This document shows, piece after piece, positions 57,579 through 64,000 of a stretch of DNA of 64,000 nt. Origin of the DNA: Haliscomenobacter sp041740695 (GTDB lineage Bacteria > Bacteroidota > Bacteroidia > Chitinophagales > Saprospiraceae). How positions within the stretch are numbered: position 1 is the stretch's first letter; each line of letters begins with the position of its first letter. The notes beneath the pieces are model-generated. The model had not been told where the DNA came from. It saw nothing but the letters and a program-made list of their open reading frames with translations, and did no database searches. The translations under genes were made by a program, and so were the position numbers. Where the stretch lies: NCBI RefSeq assembly GCF_041740695.1, contig NZ_JBGSLK010000085.1:9419-73418 (forward strand), written 5' to 3'.

Positions 57579-59362
57579 TTCTTAGGTGGATTAAGGACGT
57601 TTACCAGAGTTTTGCCCAAACGTTGATACCCTTCTGCGTTGGGATGTAGTCCATCTGAAAAGAGTTTTTCATCAATTTTGCCGGTAGGCTGCAAAAGTAC
57701 AGTGCCGATATTGCCATAATTCACCCCCTGGTTTTTGGTCATCTGCTGAATCTTGGTATTCAATTGCAGAACCCGGGCTTCTCGCTCCCGGCGGGGATAA
57801 AGCCCGAGCACATAAATTTTCGCCTTCGGCTGGCGGACTTTGATGGCTTCCAACAAAAAGGCCAAACCCGCCACAATTTCTTCATCGGTATTGATCAAAA
57901 GGTTGTTGGTACCAATGTTGATCACGATTTTTTCGGGTTGGATGCCGGCCAGTTCATCGTGGTACACCCGCCAAAGTACATTTTCGATGCGATCCCAACC
58001 AAAGCCCAGGTTACGGACTTGCAGCGGTTCGAGGTATTTCGCCCAGGAATCGGCTCCTTTGATTCGGTTATTCAGTGGGTTGCCGCCCCAATTGTGGGTA
58101 ATGGAATTGCCGATGAAGAGGATTTTACCCGGCTCGGTCGTGTGTAAGGTTTTGATGGCATTGTGCCGTTCTTCCCAATTGTAGCTACCTGGTTCCCGGC
58201 TATGGCGCACGGGGATTTGGGTACTCAGGCTTCCGCTGGGTTCTTGCATGATCAAACGCAACTTTTTTTCATAGGCCTGGGCTTGTAACATCATGCCGTA
58301 GTCGTTGGGGTGGGTGCCGTCCACAGTCGCGTCCAAGTCGAAATTGATTTCATTAAAGGTCAAGGTGTACAAGCCCTTTACCTCTTGAAACCGCAGCTGA
58401 TCCACCGCAGTTTGTAAACTTTGATTGGCTTCCTGATAAAAAGTTTGGCGGGTAGGCACCATAAAGCCTTCTGAATAACCTGCGTGTTCAGTCAACAGAA
58501 TGGGGGTCGTGGGATGTTTCGCCCGAATCTTGTTGACCGATTCGACGATGCGTTTTTGCAGCTCTGGTTGGGTAAAACGTTCGGTGGTCATGTTGGGCAA
58601 ACAATCCAAGACAATTACTTTGGCGTCGATTTCATTGATGAGGTCAATGATTTCAGGTTCCAAGCGACCATTCCCTGAAAAACCCAGGTTAATCACCGGT
58701 CGATCCAGCTTGCGCGACAAAATATTGGTCCAGGCCATGCCCGGGCGCGAAGCACAGGCGCCTTGGGCGATGGAAGTACCGTATACCACGATGGGTATCT
58801 CCTGCATCAAGGGCAGGGGGGTAAACTTGCTGCCCTCGGCCACCCCGATTTCCAGGCCGGATATGGCTTTGTACAAAGGCAGATACAACCGGAATTCTCG
58901 CCCCAATTGGTGGTACTTGTCAGAAGGACTCAGCTTGTCAAAATTGTATTCTACGGTGTCTTTAAAGCTGTACTTACCCGTGCAAAAATGCCAGGTACCG
59001 TCGCTGTCGATGGCATACAGGTCAACTCCACTGACGCCCGTGGAGGGCATGTGGGGCATGGCAGGGTTACCGACGATTTGATAGCGCACCTTGATTTGGG
59101 CCGCATTGCTAAAAAAGCGCAGGAAAAGTCCGGCAGGCTGCTGGGAGAGATTCCAAACGGGTGGGCGAACCAGGCTTTTGGCTCGGCCAGGCAGGCGCTG
59201 GAGGCTATCTTTCAGTTCTGATGGCCAGGCTCGGCCATCGATGACGGGAAAAGGGGTGTCAGCGGGTTTCCACCATTGGAGATTTTGCGCGGATAAATGG
59301 GGTAAGAAAAAACCAAAAAGAAGAGTTAGCGAAAAAATGAACGGATAAAGCAGGTTTTTCAT
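57575..59362 (-). CDS. Double SGNH/GDSL hydrolase, first gene of glycan operon
   Basis: A 595-residue secreted protein, first gene of the six-gene operon. A signal peptide (FIFSLTLLFGFFLPHLSAQ) precedes a beta-rich region of about 170 residues. SGNH domain 1 (about 185-370) has VVYGTSIAQGACASRPGMAW (Ser), LGFSGNG, DCLPNMT and a final DGTHPNDYG (Asp/His). SGNH domain 2 (about 400-590) has ILFIGNSITHNWGG (Ser), LGFGWDRIENVLWR, IGTNNLL and LFSDGLHPNAEGY. Both sites look complete. Such esterases remove acetyl or other acyl groups from sugars. Start ATG 59362 is preferred to one 39 bases upstream, since the signal peptide then has normal length. The divergent toxin-antitoxin pair starts 90 bases away. 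Confidence 0.88.
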   Translation of the reverse strand: MKNLLYPFIFSLTLLFGFFLPHLSAQNLQWWKPADTPFPVIDGRAWPSELKDSLQRLPGRAKSLVRPPVWNLSQQPAGLFLRFFSNAAQIKVRYQIVGNPAMPHMPSTGVSGVDLYAIDSDGTWHFCTGKYSFKDTVEYNFDKLSPSDKYHQLGREFRLYLPLYKAISGLEIGVAEGSKFTPLPLMQEIPIVVYGTSIAQGACASRPGMAWTNILSRKLDRPVINLGFSGNGRLEPEIIDLINEIDAKVIVLDCLPNMTTERFTQPELQKRIVESVNKIRAKHPTTPILLTEHAGYSEGFMVPTRQTFYQEANQSLQTAVDQLRFQEVKGLYTLTFNEINFDLDATVDGTHPNDYGMMLQAQAYEKKLRLIMQEPSGSLSTQIPVRHSREPGSYNWEERHNAIKTLHTTEPGKILFIGNSITHNWGGNPLNNRIKGADSWAKYLEPLQVRNLGFGWDRIENVLWRVYHDELAGIQPEKIVINIGTNNLLINTDEEIVAGLAFLLEAIKVRQPKAKIYVLGLYPRREREARVLQLNTKIQQMTKNQGVNYGNIGTVLLQPTGKIDEKLFSDGLHPNAEGYQRLGKTLVNVLNPPKK

Positions 59363-59451
59363 TGGTATGATCGTTTGTAGGCTGAAGGCAATTCCTTGCA
59401 ACGATAAAGAAAAACCCGTAAATTGGCAAAAAAATGATCAACTCATAACTA

Positions 59452-59706
59452 ATGAGCACAGCGCAGTTAAAAACACAAATTCACGACTATCTCGATGCGG
59501 TAAAGGATGAGACCTTTTTGAAGGTGGTTCATTCCATGCTGAACACCTATTTACAAGAACAGCAAATTGTGGTCGGATATCGTTCAGATAATCAGCCCAT
59601 TACTCAAGATGAATTGCTGGAAAATCTCAAAGAAAGCGAAGCTGCTATTGAGCGTGGCGAGTATTTAACGATTGACGAATTGATGGCAGCATCTGAAAAA
59701 TGGTGA
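59452..59706 (+). CDS. Antitoxin-like protein of a type II pair
   Basis: An 84-residue acidic protein before a RelE/ParE-type toxin. It reads TQIHDYLDAVKDETFLKVVH and later ELLENLKESEAAIERGEYLT; the closing region with a conserved Glu/Ile-rich helix is common in Bacteroidota antitoxins that lack an obvious ribbon-helix-helix. It would neutralise the toxin and probably autoregulate the operon. The stop TGA overlaps the toxin start by seven bases, giving coupled synthesis. Confidence 0.82.
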   Translation: MSTAQLKTQIHDYLDAVKDETFLKVVHSMLNTYLQEQQIVVGYRSDNQPITQDELLENLKESEAAIERGEYLTIDELMAASEKW

Positions 59707-60023
59707 AGATGTATCGAGTAATTGTATCCAACCCTGCCCAAAAACGCTTAAAAGAAATTTATGACTATTTAATTGAGCGTAATTTAGACACAACCGCAAA
59801 AAAAGTACGCCGATCTCTGCTTGAAACCACCAAGAGCCTTGAAAAGATGCCTCAACGTCGCTCCATTCTCCCTGGAACAGAAAACTTAAATCCTCCTTAT
59901 CGTTATGCTAAAAAATGGTCTTACAAGATTATTTTTCGGATTATAGAGCCAAAGAAAGAAGTACGTGTTTTGGATTTTTTCCATGAAAAACAGAATCCTG
60001 AAAAATTGAAGAGGTTCAGATAG
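59700..60023 (+). CDS. RelE/ParE-superfamily toxin
   Basis: A 107-residue basic toxin of the RelE/ParE superfamily: YRVIVSNPAQKRLKEIYDYL, the helix TTAKKVRRSLLETTKSLEKM, then YAKKWSYKIIFRIIEPKKEV and VRVLDFFHEKQNPEKL. ParE-type members poison DNA gyrase; RelE-type cut mRNA on the ribosome. The YDYLIE region leans to ParE but the target cannot be told. It is cotranscribed with the antitoxin (seven-base overlap); an ATG three codons later is an alternative start. Confidence 0.88.
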   Translation: MVKMYRVIVSNPAQKRLKEIYDYLIERNLDTTAKKVRRSLLETTKSLEKMPQRRSILPGTENLNPPYRYAKKWSYKIIFRIIEPKKEVRVLDFFHEKQNPEKLKRFR

Positions 60024-60177
60024 TGTAACCGAACACCCAAATATTGATCGATAAATATTACATTTTCAACGGATTGAAGTATAAAGATTCCGATTAGCTT
60101 CCCCTTTAAAACCTTGGGTTTTTCTGCTAGAAAAAGTAAATTGCACTTCAGTCACCTCAAACCAAAACAACTCTGCT

Positions 60178-60891
60178 ATGAAAAACCTATCCAGATGGGC
60201 TAAGACCCATCCCCGTCAAGCCAGGCTTATCCTAGTGCTGGCCCATGTTTGTATTGCATTGGGCGCATTAACCTGTGGTTTTTTGACCTATTTTGCAGAC
60301 ATTGCGCTTCCACCCTGGCTGCCAATCCTTTTAGCCAACTGTTTTTTCATCGCCTACTTTTTTTACCCTAAAAAAGGGGCTACCCAAGGTTGGTTCAAAT
60401 ATTCATATGTCCGGCAAAAATCCCTGGATTTTATCCTGAGCACCAGTTATGCCTTGCTCATTACCGCAGGATTAAATGTATGGTTGTTTTTAAATATTGA
60501 TGGCGGCAATAACCAAGCTGCGGCGAGTCCCATATTAATCGCCCAACACCTCAAACCTACTGGCCTGGATAAAAAAACAGCCAAAAAGCATAAAATCACG
60601 GATCTCAAAGCCTCTTTTCAGGAGCTGAAAACGGCCATCAAAACGTACAAAGCAGAACAAAAAGCTGCGGGCAATAGTGCTGCGGGTGGCGGCAAAGGTT
60701 GGTTGATTGCACTGACTGTTTTAGGTGCATTAGTCCTCGGTTATGTCGTAACAGCGCTAGCTTGTGGTGTCGCTTGCTCTGGCTCGGAGGGTTTAGCCTG
60801 GGGTATCCTGGCCCTGGGTTGGGGTGGTATCATTTGGCTTTCGATCATTTTGATCAAAAAAATTGCCAGGAAACATGCTGTAGCCGGATAA
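60178..60891 (+). CDS. Multi-spanning membrane protein of unknown function
   Basis: A 237-residue membrane protein with four to five hydrophobic segments (LILVLAHVCIALGALTCGFL, LPPWLPILLANCFFIAYFF, LSTSYALLITAGLNVWLF, LIALTVLGALVLGYVVTA, ILALGWGGIIWLSIILI). A soluble helical loop with KTAKKHKITDLKASFQELKT lies between helices three and four, followed by a Gly-rich stretch (GNSAAGGGKG). No family recognised. The 13-bp hairpin at 60904-60935 ends it. Confidence 0.62.
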   Translation: MKNLSRWAKTHPRQARLILVLAHVCIALGALTCGFLTYFADIALPPWLPILLANCFFIAYFFYPKKGATQGWFKYSYVRQKSLDFILSTSYALLITAGLNVWLFLNIDGGNNQAAASPILIAQHLKPTGLDKKTAKKHKITDLKASFQELKTAIKTYKAEQKAAGNSAAGGGKGWLIALTVLGALVLGYVVTALACGVACSGSEGLAWGILALGWGGIIWLSIILIKKIARKHAVAG

Positions 60892-60903
60892 ACAATAATC
60901 AAA

Positions 60904-60935
60904 GATTAGGATGCAATACTTTTTGCATCCTAATC
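60904..60935. terminator. Bidirectional hairpin terminator
   Basis: GATTAGGATGCAA (60904-60916) and TTGCATCCTAATC (60923-60935) form a perfect 13-bp stem with a six-base loop. It sits between convergent genes; the next stop on the minus strand is at 60941. Confidence 0.85.
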
Positions 60936-60940
60936 CGCCC

Positions 60941-61594
60941 CTACTGCTGAAACACATACTGCACCAAATTCGCACCCATTTTCAGCGCGTTGGCCCGTGC
61001 CTCAGGCATATCATTGTGTACATCCTGATCTTCCCAGCCGTCGCCCAAATCGCATTCAAAGGAATAGAAACAAATCAGTCGTCCCTGCCAAGTCAGGCCG
61101 TAACCTTGGGCGGGTTTGTCGTCATGTTTGTGGATTTTGGGCAGCCCGCCAGCGAAAGCGTACTTTTGGCGGTAAATTTCGTGGTTAAAAGGCAGTTCGG
61201 CGAACTCCAATTCAGGGAACACCTTCTTCATTGCCACCCGAACGAAGGGGTCCATGCCATAATTGTCGTCGATGTGCAAAAAGCCCCCAGCGAGCAGGTA
61301 TTGCCGCAGGTTTTGCGCCTCCATGTCGGAAAAAACCACGTTGCCGTGCCCAGTCATGTGGAGGAAGGGAAAATTGAACAATTCAGGGCTACCTACTTCC
61401 ACCGTAGCGTATTCGATATCCAGAGCGGTGCCCAGATTCTGGTTGCAAAAACGCGCCAGATTGGGCAATGCAGTGGGGTTGGCATACCAGTCGCCGCCGC
61501 CATTGTACTTCAACAAAGCCAGTTTCATGCCTGCCGGACTAGGGCCAGCTTGATTTGGCGTAAAAAGACTCAACAACATGATCAATAGGAACAT
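60941..61594 (-). CDS. DUF4159-domain protein
   Basis: A 217-residue secreted protein; the N-terminus MFLLIMLLSLFTPNQAG is a short signal segment. The DUF4159 domain covers the rest: LALLKYNGGGDWYANPTALP, then FPFLHMTGHGNVVFSDMEAQ and LRQYLLAGGFLHIDDNYG, ending near YSFECDLGDGWED. The fold is of the type-1 glutamine amidotransferase-like class without a clear catalytic Cys. Bacteroidota members are often next to MoxR/BatA-type genes, which are not seen here. It ends close to a hairpin shared with the opposite gene. Confidence 0.85.
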   Translation of the reverse strand: MFLLIMLLSLFTPNQAGPSPAGMKLALLKYNGGGDWYANPTALPNLARFCNQNLGTALDIEYATVEVGSPELFNFPFLHMTGHGNVVFSDMEAQNLRQYLLAGGFLHIDDNYGMDPFVRVAMKKVFPELEFAELPFNHEIYRQKYAFAGGLPKIHKHDDKPAQGYGLTWQGRLICFYSFECDLGDGWEDQDVHNDMPEARANALKMGANLVQYVFQQ

Positions 61595-61612
61595 AATGGA
61601 TTATTTAGGGGT

Positions 61613-61673
61613 GAAAGTTAAAATTTTCCGGCGCTTCGGCTTCGCTCAGCGACCAGAAGATTTTAACTTTTCA
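61613..61673. repeat. AAAGTTAAAATTTTC palindrome
   Basis: AAAGTTAAAATTTTC (61614-61628) and GAAGATTTTAACTTT (61656-61670) pair at 14 of 15 positions around a GC-rich loop with GCTTCGGCTTCGC. It lies between rsmE and the DUF4159 gene; the rsmE stop is at its edge. Confidence 0.7.
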
Positions 61674-62375
61674 ACCATTTATCAATTCAATCGTATGGAC
61701 CGCCACCACTCCCGCCGTTTCAGTGCGTAGGCGGCTTTGTCCTAAACTCACGGGTACAAACTGATGTTGCACCGCTAGTTCTACCTCATCGGGTGCAAAA
61801 TCACCTTCCGGGCCAATGACCACGATTACATTTTGCCCTGAATTGTAAGTTTGTTGCAACAATTTACCAGGCGGATCGCTGATCCAGGCAATGCATTTTT
61901 GCCCGACAAACTTTTCCTGTTCCTGTATAAACGTTTTGAGCGGGGTCAAAGGGTTTAATTTCGGTAAAAAAACTTTGAGCGATTGCTTCATCGCCGAAAG
62001 CAGGATTTTTTCCAAACGATCCAGGCGAACTTGGGTACGCTCTGAATTTCGGCAGAGGATGGGCGTGATTTCATCCACGCCAATTTCGGTGGCTTTTTCC
62101 AAAAACCATTCCAGCCGATCAATATTTTTGGTTGGTGCGATGGCGAGGTGCAGGTGATAAGGCTTGCGTTGGGTACTTGAAATACGTTCGACCACCCGGG
62201 CCAAGGCACGTTTTTTACTCAATTCGACCAATTCAGCTACATACCAATTGCCTTTGCCGTCAACAACTTGAATTTGGTCCTCGCGACTATAACGCAGCAC
62301 CTGCAGATGTCGAATTTCTTCTTCATCAAACTCCAACACATCTCCAACAATATTCGAAGCAAAAAAAATGTTCAT
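61671..62375 (-). CDS. rsmE: 16S rRNA (uracil-1498-N3)-methyltransferase
   Basis: A 234-residue SPOUT-class methyltransferase that methylates U1498 of 16S rRNA in the small ribosomal subunit using SAM. The N-terminal PUA-like domain has EEEIRHLQVLRYSREDQIQV. The SPOUT knot shows ITPILCRNSERTQVRLDRLE, AMKQSLKVFLPKLNP, VIVVIGPEGDFAPDEVELAV and SLGQSRLRTETAGVVAVHTI. All hallmark segments are present and the length is standard. The DUF4159 gene is 76 bases downstream on the same strand. Confidence 0.95.
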   Translation of the reverse strand: MNIFFASNIVGDVLEFDEEEIRHLQVLRYSREDQIQVVDGKGNWYVAELVELSKKRALARVVERISSTQRKPYHLHLAIAPTKNIDRLEWFLEKATEIGVDEITPILCRNSERTQVRLDRLEKILLSAMKQSLKVFLPKLNPLTPLKTFIQEQEKFVGQKCIAWISDPPGKLLQQTYNSGQNVIVVIGPEGDFAPDEVELAVQHQFVPVSLGQSRLRTETAGVVAVHTIELING

Positions 62376-62515
62376 ACGCGAAATAAAAGTTAAACGCTCT
62401 AGACTAATGAGGACAAGTGCACATGCGCAAAGAGCCTAGTTCGAGAAATTTGGGCATTTCGTCCAAATATACTACTTGCTCCACTGCCTAAATGCTGCAC
62501 AAGTCTATTTTTTCT

Positions 62516-62523
62516 TACATTTG
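62516..62523 (+). promoter_or_regulatory. Candidate Bacteroidota -7 promoter box
   Basis: TACATTTG matches TAnnTTTG, 69 bases before the rseP start, in an AT-rich stretch. No -33 TTG at usual spacing was found. Confidence 0.4.
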
Positions 62524-62592
62524 CCCAATTAGGGCAAACCTAAGGGTGCCCGACAATGTTAACAACTGCGAAAATAAAATCAAAAAGCAATT

Positions 62593-63927
62593 ATGGGGTA
62601 TTTGATTATGGCGGGTCAATTATTTTTGAGCCTGTCCATCTTGATAGTGTTGCACGAAATGGGGCATTTTTTTCCAGCACGCTGGTTCAAAACCCGCGTC
62701 GAGAAATTCTACCTCTTCTTTGATCCTTGGTTTTCCCTCTTCAAAATAAAAAAAGGTGAGACTGAATATGGCATTGGCTGGTTGCCCTTGGGCGGCTACG
62801 TCAAAATTTCTGGCATGATCGACGAAAGTATGGATCGTGAACAGATGGCCGGCCCTCCCCAACCTTGGGAATTTCGTTCCAAACCAGCCTGGCAACGCCT
62901 GATCATCATGCTCGGCGGCGTTACAGTCAATTTTATCCTGGGCTTTTTCCTGTACGGTATGGTGCTCTGGACCTGGGGTGAGGTGTATTTGCCTACCCAA
63001 AATGCCAAATACGGAATTGCGGTGAGTAGGCTGGGCAAAGACCTAGGTTTGAAAGATGGCGACAACGTTTTGGGAGTCAATGGCAAAACACTGAACGAAT
63101 TTGGAGACAATCAAGTGCGTCGCGAAATCGTGATCAACAATGCCAAAAATATGGAGATTGAGCGTGAAGGTCAAAAAATGACCTTGCCAATCGATCCCAA
63201 GTTTGTACAAATCCTGTCGAGTTACGATAGCAAAGACGAAGGCTTATACACTGTGCGAATGCCTTTCATCATTGGTAAAGTAGCACCGAAAACACCCGCT
63301 GAAGGAGCGGGTCTAAAGGTAAAAGACCAAGTGATTGGGGTAAATGGCGAGTCTACGCCCTATTACCACCAGTTTTCCCAAAAGGTTTTGCCGCTAAAAA
63401 GTAAAAAGATTGAGCTTACCGTGGTCCGTAGCAAGGATACCCTGAATGTTCCACTGACGACCACAGAAGAAGGTAAAATTGGGGTGCAATCGTTCGAACC
63501 TGCTTATTATTTCAAGGTAGAGCGGAAAGAATACAGCCTGGGCCAAGCGCTGCCGATGGGTGTACAAAAAGGGGTCAGCTTTTTGGGCGATCAAGTGAAA
63601 GCCTTTGGGCAAATGTTCCGTGGCAAGATCAAAGCTTCCGAAAGTTTGGGCGGGTTTGCCTCTATCGCGACAATGTTTGGCGATGTTTGGGATTGGGAAC
63701 GTTTCTGGAGGATGACGGCAGTACTGTCACTCATCCTGGCCTTTATGAACCTCCTGCCCATTCCTGCGCTCGACGGTGGACACGTGATGTTCCTACTCTT
63801 TGAGATCGTTTCTGGCCGCAAACCTAGCGACAAGTTTATGGAGTACGCCACCATTGTGGGCTTCATCATCGTGATTGGTTTGGTGCTGTTTGCAAATGGT
63901 TTGGATATTTTCCGAATATTTAAATAA
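62593..63927 (+). CDS. rseP: Site-2 protease RseP
   Basis: A 444-residue membrane zinc metalloprotease that cleaves transmembrane segments of anti-sigma factors and signal peptides. The metal site HEMGH (His21, Glu22, His25) lies in the first helix and LLPIPALDGGHV with Asp394 in the third. Two PDZ-like stretches occur between: SRLGKDLGLKDGDNVLGVNG and GAGLKVKDQVIGVNG. WLPLGGYVKISGMIDESMD is the usual beta-loop. The family more often reads HELGHF(L/F)AAR; here Met and Pro replace Leu and Ala. Length and topology are normal. A dispersed palindrome begins directly after the stop. Confidence 0.95.
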   Translation: MGYLIMAGQLFLSLSILIVLHEMGHFFPARWFKTRVEKFYLFFDPWFSLFKIKKGETEYGIGWLPLGGYVKISGMIDESMDREQMAGPPQPWEFRSKPAWQRLIIMLGGVTVNFILGFFLYGMVLWTWGEVYLPTQNAKYGIAVSRLGKDLGLKDGDNVLGVNGKTLNEFGDNQVRREIVINNAKNMEIEREGQKMTLPIDPKFVQILSSYDSKDEGLYTVRMPFIIGKVAPKTPAEGAGLKVKDQVIGVNGESTPYYHQFSQKVLPLKSKKIELTVVRSKDTLNVPLTTTEEGKIGVQSFEPAYYFKVERKEYSLGQALPMGVQKGVSFLGDQVKAFGQMFRGKIKASESLGGFASIATMFGDVWDWERFWRMTAVLSLILAFMNLLPIPALDGGHVMFLLFEIVSGRKPSDKFMEYATIVGFIIVIGLVLFANGLDIFRIFK

Positions 63928-64000
63928 AGTTGAGATCGTTGAGGGAGGTTGAGAAGGTTGAGGCTACCGCGAGCGACTTAGACGTGTCCTTGTCTAAGTC
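63928..64000. repeat. Palindromic GTTGAGG-heptamer element, copy 3 (cut by window end)
   Basis: AGTTGAG, CGTTGAG, GGTTGAG, GGTTGAG units are followed by GCTACCGCGAGCGACTTAGAC-type core (to 63983), a short loop, and the beginning of the right arm (GTCTAAGTC, 63992-64000). It starts one base after the rseP stop codon and extends beyond the window. Confidence 0.88.

Noticed and set aside
47797..59362. A classical polysaccharide utilisation locus
   Set aside because: No SusC/SusD genes or adjacent HTCS/ECF regulator are present; reported instead as a glycan operon without importer.

Overview
The window looks like chromosomal DNA of a Bacteroidota bacterium, most probably of the Saprospiraceae (Haliscomenobacter-like). 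The phylum rests on a type IX secretion sorting tail on one hydrolase, a one-protein hybrid two-component regulator (propeller, kinase, receiver, AraC), a DUF5686 outer-membrane protein, TAnnTTTG promoter boxes and the near absence of Shine-Dalgarno sites. The genus-level guess is inference. No phage, insertion sequence, rRNA, canonical tRNA or CRISPR array was seen.

Layout. 1-6.3 kb: 3' part of fabH, a dynamin-like GTPase, a TM2/TPR/SHOCT protein, an MscS channel, recX and a DUF2400 gene. 6.3-13.3 kb: a T9SS-exported esterase, a membrane AraC regulator and a 1362-residue hybrid sensor. 13.4-16.2 kb: lipoprotein, TPR protein-secG operon, Nudix hydrolase. 16.3-22.2 kb: two tandem CotH proteins, a SUMF1-type protein and a Tat-exported Gfo/Idh/MocA oxidoreductase. 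22.5-30.3 kb: a Clp-like double AAA+ protein with a degenerate first ATPase site, DUF5686, DUF2071, an FMN reductase. 30.3-33.7 kb: WYL regulator, Ro60/Rsr (TROVE + vWA) and a cassette of three structured RNAs. 34-46.5 kb: GH29 fucosidase, aspartylglucosaminidase-like enzyme, XdhC, AccD, DUF697/SHOCT, class IV aminotransferase, DUF418, DinB, LytTR, MarC and a three-gene unknown operon. 46.7-59.4 kb: a PD-(D/E)XK nuclease-like gene and a six-gene minus-strand glycan operon (GH95 fucosidase, secreted adenosine deaminase, oxidoreductase, sulfatase, sialidase-esterase-SGNH fusion, double SGNH protein). 59.4-64 kb: toxin-antitoxin pair, membrane protein, DUF4159, rsmE, rseP.

The most notable locus is 30.3-33.7 kb. 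Just downstream of rsr lie two ~150-nt RNAs built from a T-arm, a 7-bp acceptor-like stem and a D-arm in circularly permuted order. Each is closed by a long Y-RNA-type stem where the anticodon arm would be. A third, ~75-nt RNA between them has the same stem motifs but no tRNA-like part. The closing stems differ in sequence but pair in all three, which is good evidence for real structured RNAs. They fit the bacterial Y RNA (YrlA-type) family that partners with Ro60/Rsr. The cassette ends directly against the 3' stub of an HD-domain gene.

A second theme is a set of intergenic palindromes at gene 3' ends whose arms are made of imperfect 7-8-bp tandem repeats. Different palindromes use different unit sequences, and several supply the stop codon of the neighbouring gene.
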